From Pampus argenteus (lineage: Eukaryota; Chordata; Actinopteri; Scombriformes; Stromateidae): DNA of 64,000 nucleotides. Made by a program: the position numbers and the translations under genes. Numbering within the stretch: position 1 is the stretch's first letter; each line of letters begins with the position of its first letter. The stretch covers positions 21,046,001 through 21,110,000 of the forward strand of contig CM072870.1 of NCBI GenBank assembly GCA_036937835.1. Reading direction: 5' to 3'. This document shows, piece after piece, positions 1-12,300 of the stretch. Under the pieces are notes generated by a model. The model saw only the letters and a program-made list of their open reading frames with translations, had not been told where the DNA came from and made no database searches.

Positions 1-833
1 TGCACACTCTTTACTGATAACTACATGTTTGAAGGGAAAACGCCTCCTCGTTATCAACTCTGTTTGTAGAGGAAAAGTCTTTAAAAATGAGCCATTTATA
101 ACATAAGTGATGTGGGATATATTTAAAAAGTAAAAACAGAGTCAAATAAATATATGAATGTGTAACTTCTTTCTGTGGTTGATGCATCCTGTTTCCCTTT
201 TCCTTCCTTGTAATGTGTAATTCATGTTTTTAATCATTCGTCGTCTCTGTTAAAAAACTCACCTGTCCCGGATATCTTCCAGTCTCTGCACGCACTGCTC
301 TGAGCGTCCATGTCCAGGGATATTTTCACTTTTCCGCTGTGACACTGGTTGTCAAATGTTATCTGGGAATAAGAGTCAAGTAAATATATATATAAATTGT
401 TGTTAGCAGTCACATAAACATAACAGTCCACTGGTCATCTGTTAATGATGGATTTAACCGGATTATGTACACGTCATGAAACGCACCGTGATGAAGAAAG
501 AGTAGCAGTCGGGTAACTCGCGTGAGCGGACGGTCTGTAGGTTGATTCCCTTCAGCTGGAAAGTCAATGTGATGTCAACAAGCCTGAGGGAGAAAAAAAA
601 GAAAAGAAGAAGAAAAAAGGTGATTTTAAATGTATGCATGAGGAAAAGCAAATAATAAAAACATTACGCGTTAGTGTTACAGTTCTACCTGTTGAAGTGC
701 AGTTCAAAAAAAGACGGATTCTGAGTTCTCCATTTGTTCGCAGTCGTTGGATCGTGTGACAAACAAACTGAGAGGAAGCAAACGAGAGAATAAAAAGACA
801 GTCACACTGTGATCTTCTGTTGCTGCTTGTTTT

Positions 834-867
<34 letters not shown>

Positions 868-1754
868 CAGTGAGTGATTCTACTGGATCACCTTTCTCCA
901 GCTGGGCGTCTATATCGTAGGCGTCGTCTGACGGCTCCACGTTGCCCTTCTTGTAGTGCTCTTTGCAGACGATGACAGGAAGCAGGCTGCCGTTTTCGTA
1001 TTTGGCGTAACTGATGGGACCCACAGAGAGATGACCCAACCGGCTAAACTGTAAACATCAGAGGAATCAGGTAAATAAAAACAACAACAACAACAACAAC
1101 GAGGTGATTCCTGGAACTGAAATCTTAATATAATGTTAAAAGGGTTCGACTTACCTGATCCAGGACATAAAACATGCTGTCGTAGAAACCCTGCTGCGTG
1201 TAGACGGCGATGCTGTAGTCGTCCTCGTCCACCCCGCTGTAGTCCTTCAGGAAGAGGTTTTTGAGCGCCATGGCGTTCTCCTCCTTATAGGACACCACCA
1301 GCTGGTTGTTGAGGCCGAACAGGATGAGCTACGGAGGGAAACAAGAGGAGGGAAAGAGAGCGTTTACAGCGGACGCTTGCAGCAATAGTTCGTAGGCAGG
1401 AAGTAGAGCTGCAGCAATCAGTCGATAAACTGATTAATCATCGAGTCTAGACATTTGAGGAAACAGTGATCGTCGTGTTTCACCATTTTCAAGTAAAATA
1501 TTAAGTAATTGCACGTGACAGGTAGAAGGGTGGGGTTTCACTTATCATTTAAAAAAGAAAAACTGACAGATTACACCTAGAAGCATGATGTAGTTGTATG
1601 TACATACTTGCGTAGTGATCATGACGATTTTCAGGATCTGAACCGCCAGCTTCCAGGGGATGTGTCGTCGGGCTCGGTACTTCTCACACGGGCTCATGAA
1701 GTAATACTTCAGGTCGTCCCTCAGATTCTCCTCTTTCATAACGTCTTGAGTCAT
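1..1754 (-). CDS. mcoln2: Mucolipin-2 (TRPML2), N-terminal half; gene continues beyond the left edge
   Basis: Mucolipins are TRP-family cation channels of endosomes and lysosomes that release Ca2+ and other cations in response to PI(3,5)P2. Six coding exons are visible on the minus strand: 1608-1754, 1155-1328, 892-1048, 689-767, 487-583 and 263-362. All have GT-AG borders and the reading frame stays open across every junction. The first exon encodes a cytosolic segment (DDLKYYFMSPCEKYRARR) followed by the start of the first membrane helix (PWKLAVQILKIVMITTQ). The later exons encode the luminal domain (NLFLKDYSG, CKEHYKKGNVEPS, INLQTVRSRELPDCYSF, ITFDNQCHSGKVKISLD). These stretches look more like MCOLN2 than MCOLN1 or MCOLN3. 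The start is the ATG at 1754, seven bases inside the exon (acceptor at 1762). The remaining TM helices and pore lie outside the window. The paralogue assignment is from memory of family sequences. Confidence 0.88.
1404..1540. repeat. Fragment of an interspersed repeat with ATTAATC-type terminal sequence
   Basis: The segment AGCTGCAGCAATCAGTCGAT followed by a TGATTAATCATCGA motif resembles the end of a very common teleost non-autonomous element rich in GATTAATCG. Related fragments occur elsewhere in this window (29050-29248, 42385-42640, 44190-44570, 51985-52080, 54805-54882). The family name is not assigned here. Confidence 0.5.
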
Positions 1755-2217
1755 AGTCGAGCTGGAAACGAATAATACACAAAAAGGTTGAGAGACGAAT
1801 AAAACAATTAAAGTAAATCAGAAATATGCCAAAAACAAACAAACAAACAAACAGGAAGTGTAGTTTCTAACCGTCTCTGGATTCATTTTTCATATGAATA
1901 AAATGTTCAAGTTGAAAATACAGAAGTGAAAATGCAACTAGTCTCTTTTTCTTTTTTTATTATTAACTTTTGCAATAGTTGTGTGTTTTTTGTTTTTTTT
2001 CCTGTCACAGGAAAGAACTGCATGTACTGAGTGAGTAAACTGACTGACTGCAGCTTTAAGTTCAAGGTTTGATCACAGTCACTTCAAATGTTTCACAAAA
2101 TAGTTAAATTATTATTATTATTTTTAGCTCAATTAAACATTTCTCAACTATCTTTCAGATCACTGTGTTGTGTGTGAAACCTGCCTGAACCCTTCATGAT
2201 GTTTCTGTAACCTGCAT

Positions 2218-2289
2218 GTTGTTTTATTGATTAGGCTGTAGGTTGTTTTATTGATTAGGCTGTAGGTTGTTTTATTGATTAGGCTGCAT
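2218..2289. repeat. Three tandem copies of a 24-bp unit in mcoln2 intron 1
   Basis: The unit GTTGTTTTATTGATTAGGCT+GTAG is repeated three times almost perfectly (2218-2241, 2242-2265, 2266-2289). It is a short minisatellite with no evident function. Confidence 0.85.
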
Positions 2290-2430
2290 GTTGTTTTGAA
2301 GTAGCATCTTATCACATCTACATTAAACATCATTTATGTTTTTTTAAAGTAGTTAAAACGTCAGTAAGTTGTTTGTTTGTTTGTTTGTTTTTAAGTTGAA
2401 TACATTTAGTTGTGATCAGCTGTCACTTAC

Positions 2431-2500
2431 CTCGTTGAGTTGCTCCTGTTCAGATATCGAACCAATAATTCCATGATTGATTGATTGACCACGTGGAAAC
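2431..2500 (-). promoter_or_regulatory. mcoln2: mcoln2 non-coding first exon end and proximal promoter
   Basis: On the minus strand a strong splice donor (GAG|GTAAGTG) ends a short non-coding exon at 2431, about 0.7 kb upstream of the first coding exon. A palindromic E-box, CCACGTGG, lies at 2489-2496. An inverted CCAAT motif follows at 2619-2625. The exact start of transcription cannot be read from the sequence. Confidence 0.5.
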
Positions 2501-3190
2501 TCTAATTAATCGAGTTTGGTTATTAAAGGCTACAGACACACACACACACACACACACACATAGAGCCGAGGTGAACATTATCAGCTGGGTTTTCTCTGAG
2601 ATCACGCAGCTTCCAGTCAGCCAATCAGGGAATGAGTTTCAGGCGGCGCGCAGGTTGCCAATCTACGGCGCGACGGCCACCAGGGGTCACGAAGAGGATC
2701 GAAATGGGTCCTGAGCTGGATGGAGGTTCTGTACTTGTGGTTGCAATAAATAGTTTTAATATACGTTGATGTACTTCAGGTTGAGGCTAACATGCTGTTA
2801 TAATCAATGTAATTCTGTCCTGAAAGCACAGTGAATTATAGGTGATTTAGCATGAATTATGATAATATTGATACCTGCAGGACTCTATATATGCAGCTAG
2901 ATGTCTCTCCTGCAATAATAATAATAATAATGATGTTTGGGGTAAAGCATCAGTCAGTAAGAACACTGATATTTAATATTTGGCTCTTAGATTTTGTGTA
3001 ATAAAATTATGTTTTTCCTCACTGATAAATATGTGTTATTATTGACAGCGTGGAAACAAAATACCAGATAATGAATACGATTTACTTCCAAAGGTCAAAG
3101 GTTAAAGGTGGCTCAGAGATCTCTGTAATGTCGCAGGCAGGAAGGTCTTCAACATTTTGTGCTTTTGTGTAAGAACAATCCTTCATGATT
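2500..3190. other. Intergenic spacer between mcoln2 and clcc1
   Basis: No supported exon was found. The stretch holds a CA microsatellite (about 2525-2560), an AAT run near 2915 and AT-rich DNA. It separates the 5' end of mcoln2 from the 3' end of clcc1, which lies on the same strand. Confidence 0.6.
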
Positions 3191-3210
3191 ATTAAATATA
3201 TATATATTTC

Positions 3211-3216
3211 TTTATT
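3211..3216 (-). terminator. clcc1: Probable clcc1 polyadenylation signal
   Basis: An AATAAA hexamer (TTTATT on the plus strand) lies about 0.48 kb downstream of the clcc1 stop. It is the best-placed signal before the mcoln2 upstream region. Other A/T-rich hexamers nearby make this a moderate call. Confidence 0.45.
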
Positions 3217-3698
3217 TTCAAAATTGTTGCACCATTGAAACCCTCTGTACACATACTTTTCATTTTAGGGGGCAAAACTGTGATTTCAGCATCAATATTT
3301 CAAGCGCTCTATAAAAAAAAACTTGATTTAATAATAGATAATAAAAAAAAAAAAAACAGCATTCTCCCTTTTAAAAATCGACTCAGTTGTTGTTGTTGTT
3401 CATTATAGAAAATCAAACCGTGATTTCTGTCTGTAGATATATATAGAAACACTGAAAAGAAAACAAACCAAGTAAACAACTCAGGTTTTCACAAATAAGT
3501 TGCCCTGTTTCCCCTGATACCTGTTTCAGTCACCAAACCGTATTTGGACAAGGCACATTGAGCTGACTGCACAGCTGGCAACACATCAGCGGTTCCCCAT
3601 TGGGTCGCCTTGAAACACACACACATTTCAACAATATGTGAAAAGCGGCAAACACTGATGAGGACAATGTCGCCGCTTCGGACTAACGCAGACGCCGT

Positions 3699-6600
3699 CT
3701 ATACGGCAGAACTTGGAGACGTCTCCTGAACGGGAACTCCGGACGTTTCAAGGTGTGTCAATGTGGTCGTCCGGTCTTCAGCGGAGGCATCCGGGTTCTG
3801 CAGTGAGGGTTTCATAGCAGGAATGTAAGACACAAAAATGACTGAGCATTCAATTAAAAAGTCAATGTTGGATATTATTTTTCTGCTTCAAATGTCAATA
3901 CAGAATATACACTACATTTACTAACATGCAGTGCTATTCGACCTCTAATGCTGTTACAAGTATTGATTAGAAATTATACTTGAAATATTAAACACTTGGT
4001 AGATTTATCCATCTACACTAAACACATTTACAAACAGCGATCAATAAAACACAACAGTAAAAATAATGAACAAAAACAGTGATAGTTTTTAAATACTTAT
4101 TTACCAATTTATGCCGCATGTGAATATTTACCGTCCCTTCTGTGCATATGTAACGCTGAAGCATAAAAAAAAATTAAAAAATAAAAATAAAAATAAGAAA
4201 AGGGGTCAGTTAAGAAACACCGTCTGGAGTCCGATCTCGGTGAAGTCTGTGTGTATTTTCGGACTCACCTCAGCATCACCTCCTGCTGCAGTTTGTGCAG
4301 GACGTGTTTCTGCTGGCTGAGATCTGGCTGCTGCGCCGTTTCTGCTGGCTTCAGATGAATCTCTGCGTTTAGTTTTTGATTCGGACTTGTCGGCTTTGGC
4401 TTCTTTGTTCGCAACCTTCGCTCCTGCTCGCTGCTCTTGTGCGTCCTGCTGGTTTTCTGAATCCGACTCAATTTGAGGATCACTTGACTGCTCTGAATCA
4501 GTACTTTCCTCGCGCCTTTCTGCGTCTATCTCATCCTCGCTGTAGGACGGGTCTGCGGTGCGCAGGGTCTCCACAATTACGTTCGCTGGCTCTTTCCTCT
4601 CTCTGTTGGTCCGCCTCTGACGAAACTGGTTCCTCTGTATTCTGCCCTCGACGGCTCTGTGCCTCAGGGCCTGTTGTGGCGCGTCCCCTCCTGCTCGGTG
4701 GTCACGGTCCTCAATCCTCCTGAGAGTAGGCCGTTGTTGGTCCAGCTCTGGAGGGGGAGGGTCTCTTCGAGTTTGCAGAGGCGCAGTAATGCCATACCGG
4801 AAGATTGCCTGCACGCCTCCATACATGAATACCTGTAGAGGAATAAAATAAATATACCGCTATTGATGACTGTACCAAGAGGTTCAATCTCTCTTATTGA
4901 TTTCCTGAGATATATAACTTTATTATATTACCTATCTTATATTCATCCTTTCCTTTCACTGGATAAAAGTTACATCTTTACGCTGCAAATAGATCAATGC
5001 ATAGTGTCTCTTATCATGTTTGCTCACTTATTTATCTGAAGGGGATTTATAGACTTTGCTCTGTTTGCTTCTACATGTCGATCAAACTAAAACTGACAAC
5101 GGGATGCTCGGTGGATCAGCTCAATAGTCTTTATACTGTTTTGTGTATGCCAACCCAGTTAAAACACGTTTGATACCAATTCTGAAAATAATCTGCACCT
5201 TTCAGAAACCGTCCCTGTACTTCCCACTACTTGAAATTTCATTTTACAAACTACTTTTGCTTGCTGAATGTAAGCAAATGTCTTTAAATGATTGTATTCA
5301 TCTGTGTGAATGTCAGTGAGAATTTATCAAGGGTCCTTACCAAAATGGAGAGCACGATAGTAAGAAGAACTGGGATCTGCAGCGTCACTGGTAGGTCTTT
5401 GAGGAGGGCTCGAAGAAAATCACTGATCCCCTGGCCAAAATGTTTCAGTGGCTCCGTGATGAAGGTCGTGATGGTGACTGAAATCGCCTGAAATAGAGAG
5501 AAACATTTACAACGTAACTTTCCAAACAGGTGTTCAAAACTAATTAATACTGATTCTAAATTAATAGTTAAGCAAGAGTATTGAATAAAACAGTTACTAC
5601 AGCAACAAAGCTTAAGCGTAGTAGTCACACACACACACACACACACACACACTAGCATAGTGAGCTACCTTGGTGGGAGGTACAAGCAGAATGGGGTTGA
5701 CCATGAGTACTTCATAGTATCTCTTACAAGGATCATCCTGAAGAGTCCAGGTGCTTCTGAACCACTCTGGAGGAAGAATTGAAAGCAAAAATTATCAAAA
5801 TGATGCAGCATGTAACATGTGACCAATTTTATTTATCAATTTCAATCAATGGCCATAAAGGAAGGGATAATGTAGAGCGAGCTGGTCATCACCCGCCTGC
5901 TGTGCATTGTTACGCAGCGAAGAAATCAATAACTTGATCAGAACTGCGTCCAGAAATAACAGACTGTTGACCAATCAGAATCGAGTATTTAACAAAGCTG
6001 TGTAATAAAATGCTTTAAAAGGCAGTTTTACATACACTTCAACGTGGTGTAAGTATCATGAAAGATTAAGTTCTCATTTATCATTTAAAGGAATTTAATT
6101 TATCGGGGTGGCTGCGGCTCAGGAGGTAGAGCAGGCCGGCCACCAATCAGCGGTTTAACGGGTTCAATCCTGTCCATTTGTTCCTGAAGCATCCTTGAGA
6201 AAGAAGATGAACCCCAAGTTGCTAACCATCAGTGTGAAATGTGTGAATGAGAGGCAACTAAGTGTGAAATGATATTTATAAGTGCATTTACTATATAAAA
6301 ACCTATTGCCCAATATAAAAAAGGGGGGAAAAAAAAGCAAAAAAAAGGCAGTGTAATCAGCGTACCTTTCAAATTATCAGTCCAGTCAATTCTCTTCATT
6401 CCGGTGCATTTTTCATTGACACTGTCCATCTTCACTACATTGTTTTGGTGATCAGCAAAGGCAATCTGAAAGACATAAATCAACGTCAACAGTATTTCGA
6501 AGCATAAAAAAAAAAAAGAAGTGCTGCAGCTAAGAGGAAGCGCTGAGTGACTAAACGAGAGCAAGTTCTTCACCTTGTACAGATAGAACCAGTTCCAGAC

Positions 6601-8237
6601 GACGCTGACTAAGAAGCAGAGAGTAAACAATCGACGAAACTGCACGAACCAGGAGACCGTTGACCACAGCTGAGTGCAGACGATCATCGTTATGATCAGA
6701 ACAAACAGCATCATCTGAAACACAAGCAGAGAGAACAGAGTACAACACGGTAAACCACTTAGCCGACACAAAGTATACATAAAATAGGTGGAGTTCCCCT
6801 TTAAGAGATGTGCTAGAAAGACTTCAGAATAATATCTAGAGCGACTTTAGAGGGATCTGATTATGAATAAACTTTATGAATGATCTTACTTTTAATAGCA
6901 TGTCAAGCTCCACGCCGAACGTGTCTTCAAAACGCCACCTCCAGACCTCATAGTCATGTGGTTTAAGATCCACTAGGATCTGACTGATGGCACTGTCCAG
7001 AGCTCCTGTTCTCCAGCTTTCTTCACCCTCCAGAAGTGACTGAATCTCTGCCATGGCTTGTTTGGACAGTTGGACTTTGGCATCATATAGGACGTCTCTG
7101 GAGTCACTGGGCTGAGGGGAAGAGAGGGGGAGAAGGTGGAGACAGCTGGGTTAAAACGGCTGTTTTCTGAACCAGAACTTTGTTTGATTAAATTTAAAGT
7201 TAAAATATGATTAATGCAAGGGAGCTGCAACGGATTTAGTAGCAGCATAAGATGTGTTCAGAATCACATGATTCATCACGAGACATAATGTGAAATGACC
7301 ACCTACCACACCAACTCTTTGTATCTCCTTCAGGAGTCTGCTAAGGAATCGCTTGAACACTGGATTGCATGAAGGCTGCGTGATTTTCTTCTTTTGATCT
7401 TCAATCTGAATAAAAGCAAATCACATGTATGATGGTAGTTTTTTTTATTTTATTTTATTTGACATGTAGGGATTCAGTGTCTCGCTAAAGGACATTCTGC
7501 AGGGTAGATGTTTTCTTCAATGCGTCCGTCTCTGATGTCTCCAGCAACATTATGCATTATGTCATTTTGAGGTGTCTTGAACCTTAACACTAACACTATA
7601 GCGTCTGTTTGCTCGCTCAGTTTAAATCACTCACTGTCAAACTGAAAAATGTGCTCCAGATCGAGTTAAATGTCAGAGTTTCAGGTCTGGTTGCATTTTT
7701 TTTTTTTAGTGTCCCATCAGCCAAAAACAGACATGCCATCACTCCAACCATTTCTTATTTCATATGTTACTTTTCTTTTACTTTTGTTAATTACTCATTT
7801 CTGTTTTGTATATTGTACAGTATGTAAAAGGACTTAATTGTCAATGTGTGCAGAGATGACTGAGTATTATACACTGAACTGATGTGTTATAATGTGCCTA
7901 AAATCACTGACCTGTCTCTTCAAACCCTCCACTTCGTCTTTACATGAAGTCAGCTCATCCTGGTTTGAATCCTGAGTGTACTCTCTTCTTTTGGTTGGCA
8001 CATTTTGATAATTTACCTGCTGTGAAACACACATGAACGCGCGTTAACAGAAATATCAACAGTAGCATCCTTTAGCATGTGTAACTAGATCCGTAGTAAG
8101 ACATTTACCTCTCCGGGGTTCCTCATTGTTTTGGTGCTTGCATCGTAGTTGAGCATGTCATAAGGGTCTATCCAGTCGTCGTCTTGCTGGCCAGAGGCAG
8201 CCAGAGTCAGGCTGCACACCAGGAGGATGAGGAGCAT
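3699..8237 (-). CDS. clcc1: Chloride channel CLIC-like protein 1
   Basis: CLCC1 is an ER-membrane anion channel that helps maintain ER ion balance. Ten coding exons join in frame to 568 codons (human CLCC1, as I recall, is about 551): 8109-8237, 7912-8019, 7307-7405, 6890-7111, 6574-6714, 6366-6465, 5669-5766, 5341-5487, 4269-4832 and 3699-3797. The protein starts with a signal peptide (MLLILLVCSLTLAAS), then the conserved DDDWIDPYDMLNYDA segment. A luminal helical region follows (SLLEGEESWRTGALD, VWRWRFEDTFGVE), then membrane segments in exons 5 and 8 around the conserved TEPLKHFGQG motif. The last large exon is a charged, low-complexity cytosolic tail rich in R, E, D and S. Exon 9 ends in a perfect GAG|GTGAGT donor joined in phase 0 to a short terminal exon ending ...SPSSAV and a stop. 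The start ATG is the first in frame and precedes the signal peptide directly. Confidence 0.93.
6105..6290 (+). mobile_element. tRNA-derived SINE remnant in a clcc1 intron
   Basis: The segment GGTGGCTGCGGCTCAGGAGG resembles a tRNA A-box region. GGTTCAATCC at 6161-6170 is a good B-box. The body continues with a Ser/Leu-tRNA-like SINE pattern widely seen in teleosts (CATCCTTGAGAAAGAAGATG, then ACCCCAAGTTGCTAACCATC, then TGTGAATG repeats). It is diverged and has no intact tail. A second fragment of what looks like the same family is at 17218-17400. Confidence 0.7.
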
Positions 8238-8450
8238 CCCTGGAGCAGGTGAAGTCCACAGAAGTCAACTGGAAGTGCTAACTGTAACTTAGCTAAAGCT
8301 AAGTCAACAACAAAACATGGATTAACTGCGGCTAATTTCACCGACTCAGACGAGGTATGTAGACACTTTGATACGAGACGGTTTCAACTATTCATTGTAT
8401 TAAACAAGACAGTTAAAAGAGACAGCTTGTTGTTGGTTTTCCCTTCTCTC
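8238..8450 (-). promoter_or_regulatory. clcc1: clcc1 5' UTR and proximal promoter
   Basis: This is the sequence immediately upstream of the clcc1 start codon. No acceptor interrupts it, so the 5' UTR is probably contiguous with coding exon 1. It ends against a GAA-rich (CTT on plus) tract at 8448-8490 that belongs to a repeat also found at two other promoters in this window. Confidence 0.45.
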
Positions 8451-8545
8451 TTCTTCTTCTGCGCTGCTGCTGCTTCTTCTTCTACTTCTTGTTTTACTGC
8501 GGTCGATGGTGCATTACCGCCACCTTCTGCCCCGGTGTATGAATC
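8440..8545 (-). repeat. Promoter-associated GAAGAAG / GGTGGCGGTAATGCACC repeat, copy A (upstream of clcc1)
   Basis: Read toward clcc1, the segment runs from GGTGGCGGTAATGCACCATC, through about 40 bp of variable sequence, into (GAAGAA)n/(GCA)n. The same layout recurs upstream of ftsj3 (15128-15220) and upstream of actl6a (52961-53028). Confidence 0.6.
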
Positions 8546-8579
8546 AAATAGACTTACAAAAAATATATAATTTATATAT

Positions 8580-8735
8580 AAAAAAAAAAAAATAATATAT
8601 ATATATATTATATTATATATATTATATATATATATATATATAATATTATTGTAAAGCCCTCTGAGACAAATGCATTTTGTGATTTTGGGCTATATAAATA
8701 AAATTTTATTTGATTATATATATATATATATATAT
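8580..8735. repeat. AT microsatellites flanking a SINE/LINE-like 3' tail
   Basis: AT/TA dinucleotide arrays (about 8590-8645 and 8714-8734) flank the sequence GTAAAGCCCTCTGAGACAAA ... GGGCTATATAAATAAAATTT. The latter is a familiar 3' tail of short teleost retroelements and contains AATAAA. Only the tail is recognisable. Confidence 0.55.
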
Positions 8736-9027
8736 TAGGAGCCAACCATCTACTCTGGACAAAATCACAAAATATACCTATAAATTTCTAATAGTATATC
8801 CAGAGAGAAGTATCAAACCACCTGTTATAAAAGGCACCTGAATAGAGGAAATGACATCGACTAAAATTGATTTTTTTTATATCAGATTGTTGGTCAGGTT
8901 AATTTTAAAGTTATAAAGTTTCAGACTTTAATCAGTTTTAAATCTCTTTTGTCTAAAACATGACGGGGAAAAAAACTCACAGGAAACATCGAATGAACGA
9001 TTCAACAACCTTCTTCAACAAAACGTA

Positions 9028-9033
9028 TTTATT
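9028..9033 (-). terminator. ftsj3: Probable ftsj3 polyadenylation signal
   Basis: An AATAAA hexamer (minus strand) lies about 325 bp after the stop codon. Another TTTATT at about 9078 could also serve. Confidence 0.45.
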
Positions 9034-9358
9034 GCAAAGATATAATATTTACAGAATAGATGCATTCCAAACAACACATTTATTATTGTTTTGTTGAACC
9101 TGATTTACTGAAATTTATATTTCAGTAACACTAATAATATACATCTTCAGAAAGACGTACACAGGACCTCAGCATTTTAATAACCCAAACACATATCTTA
9201 TGTGTCAATGCGTTTAAGAAACCTCAGTCAAGGTTGATGACGTTCCTATCAGTGACCAAAGTTCAGTTTGGAGTCCAAACTGTGTCATCGAAGCGAATAA
9301 ATGCTCGCCTAGAACATGAAGCCAGCCAATGATTTACAGTTATATAGAAAGGGAGGTT

Positions 9359-12300
9359 TTATTTTCCTTTCCGCCCTCTACCGCCCTTCATGCCTCCTTT
9401 TCCACCCTTTGACGGTCTTCCTTTGCCACCTTTTCCTTTGCCCCCTTTAGCGTGCTGTTCTTTCCTTTGCATTCCCCGCATGTCTTTCTTCATGCGACTG
9501 TCCACCACTTTGAAGACTCCCTTGACGCCGGCGGGTCGTCTCACCTTCTTGCCGGCTCCCTTTTTGGCCACGACATACGTTATTTCTCTCTTCTCCTTCC
9601 CCAAGCCGGCTTTCTTGTAGATACTGACATATTAGGGGGTGAAATAAAAATTGACATTTTATTATTTAGTTTCAAGGAGTCATAGTTTTCTTTTTTTTTT
9701 TTTTTCCAACCCTACAGATGTGACATCATACCCCTTCAGCTGAGCCATCTTCTCCCTCTCGGAGATGTCCACTGTGTTTACAACCGCCTCTGCTTTCTTC
9801 TTAGCCTGCTCCATCTTCTTCAACATCTGGCAACATCACAGAGAAACCAAAAAAAAAAAAATTAACAAATGTTTTGGCTGTTTTTATGAGTCAATAAAAT
9901 ATTTCTAGCAGCTGTAATGATGCCAGTCATTTCAATCTTTATCAACAGCTGCACCGTTGTTTAAGTTTTCAATCGTCTTACCCTCCTCTTCTTCCTGGCT
10001 TTGGCCTCAGCCACTTTTTTAATGGGTCGGGCGTCAATCTCCTTCCACTTTTGTTTGTATTCCTCCACCATCTCCTTGGTTACGGGCACCGGCTTCTTCC
10101 GGTGTTTGCGTTCGTCATCCAGGAACCACTCAGGAACCTCCCACGGCTCCTCGGATCCAGCAAACCTGCAGGTGCATCCCACACATACAATAAGCTTTCA
10201 ATACAAGTACATAAAGGTGCAGCGCGTTAGTACTTATATATAGGTACCATACAGACATGAGAGTAGTATTGATCTTCTCATTCAACTCTCGACTGAATAT
10301 ATGTTCCAAAATGTCACACACACACACACACACCTGTGGAAGGAGCCGTCCACCAGGTCTCTGGCACTCTTCTTGGACATAGCGATCTGACAGCCCAGAG
10401 CCAGGCCTTCTGCATCCAGGATCCTGGCTTTCTTACCTGAGAAGTTACACACAGACACACAACATGCCTGGTTTGTCTAAATGTGTAGGCTGGAGTTGAG
10501 AAAAGTGTTAAAAAAAATCTTACACAGAAAACGAAACATCACCCGACACGTAAATGTTTCTCGTACTCACTGATGCTTTCTACAGGAACAACCTGGAGGT
10601 TGTCGTCGTCATCGGCGTCTCCCGACACCCCGTCAGCGCCTCTGCCCTGCTTCATCTTGCTAATCACCCTAAAAAAAACAAAAACAAAAACAGCTAAAAT
10701 GTTATCGGTTGTAGTAAGATACGGTTTAAGCATTGATTGATAAGGGATACCACACACATACACACCAACACCATAAACAGTCAGAGTACACAAGACTTTA
10801 CTTTTCATCATCGCTGCTGTCATCCGAGTCGCTGTCACTCTCCTCTTCGGCTTTCTGTGAAGGTCCCGCCTCTTCCTCCGCCGGCTGAACAGCCTCCTCT
10901 TCCTCCTCCTCCTCTTCAGCTTTTCTCTTTTTATCTTTTTATAAAAAATAAAAAATAAAAAGATCTGGTTTTGAAACCGTTTTGTCAGTCAAGAATTAGG
11001 ATACATACTGTCTTTAAAAATAAAAGATTAGAGAATTTGTTTTATATTAATCTATTAAAGGCTATTGATGAACATGTACGAATGAATGACGTGAACAGAG
11101 GAGATGTTTACTGGTTTGTTTGTTCTGGAGCCACTGGGTCTGTTTGAGCTCGCTCTCTGCGTCTTCTTCCAGGTTGATCTCAGAGAAGATGCCCTACAGG
11201 GTCAGAGGTCAGAGGTCAGGCAACCATGACGGAGGTGAAGAAAGCAGAAAACACCAACAAACAAAGGGAGAAAGATAGTTTGACTCATATTTTTGTTGCG
11301 TGGCCACATGGACGCACCTTGCTGAACCACAGGTTGGTCTCTCGCTCATTCTTCTCATCTTTTCCTTCCAGTTCCACCAGCAAGCCACTCTGTTCTCCTC
11401 CCTCCTCCTCCTCTTCCTCCTTTGTGAATGTTACTCTGGAAAACACACATTACCAACTCATTAAAAACTAACCTAACGAATCATTACACGATACACGGAT
11501 ATTATTTCTAAACCACATACTTTTTCTTTGGCACTTTCTTCTTCAGCTCTTCCTGTTTCCGCTCCACCTCTGCCATGTCTTCTTCGTCTAAATCAGATGC
11601 AAGGGAAATTTCATCCGCGCCGTCGTCCTCTTCCTCGGACAGGTGGAGGTCATCATCTTCTCCTACCAGGGCGTCTGCTGCCTGCATGTCACCCTTGGAT
11701 ATATCATCCAACACCTGATGGGGAAGAGGAGCGGCAGAGGAAGAGGCGAATACAAAAGAAATATCAAAATTAGCATCAGAAAAAAAAACTTTAGCGTGTA
11801 AATCAGAATAAGGACCAAGTGCTCCCTCAGTGTGTTTTTGGACCTCAGATGCTTCTATTTACATCTGTAGTTGTGTGTGTGTGTGTGTGCGTGGCGTGTT
11901 GACGCATCCCTCTGTATGCGTCTGTGCGTTCATCACCTTTTTCTTCTTGATGGTGGTGAGGGAGAACAGGCATGTGTCGTTGGTGTCAGCGATGGAGACG
12001 CCTGGCAGATCCATCTTGAGCTCCACCCTCTCCCTCTGCTTCCTCCGCTCCTTCAGCAGCTTCCTCTTCTTCCTGAAGCAGCACAACAGAGTTAGGGTTA
12101 GGGTTACCAGTACTGTATGAAGACGCCAAATATATTCAACTACTACTGAAATATGATTTAATAATGTTGATTAGAAGCTGCGATGATACTAAATATGAAT
12201 TTCAAGATAAAGCAGAAACATTAGGGAAAAAAAGACCAAAAAAATAAAATAAATGTCCTGTGTCGTACCGTTTGAGCTCGGCCACCTCTTCAGCTTTCAG

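Noticed and set aside
4376..4723. 115-codon plus-strand open frame
   Set aside because: Antisense shadow of clcc1 exon 9.
6120..6175. A functional tRNA gene
   Set aside because: A-box and B-box are present, but the fold is not intact and the sequence continues as a SINE body, so it was called a SINE remnant.
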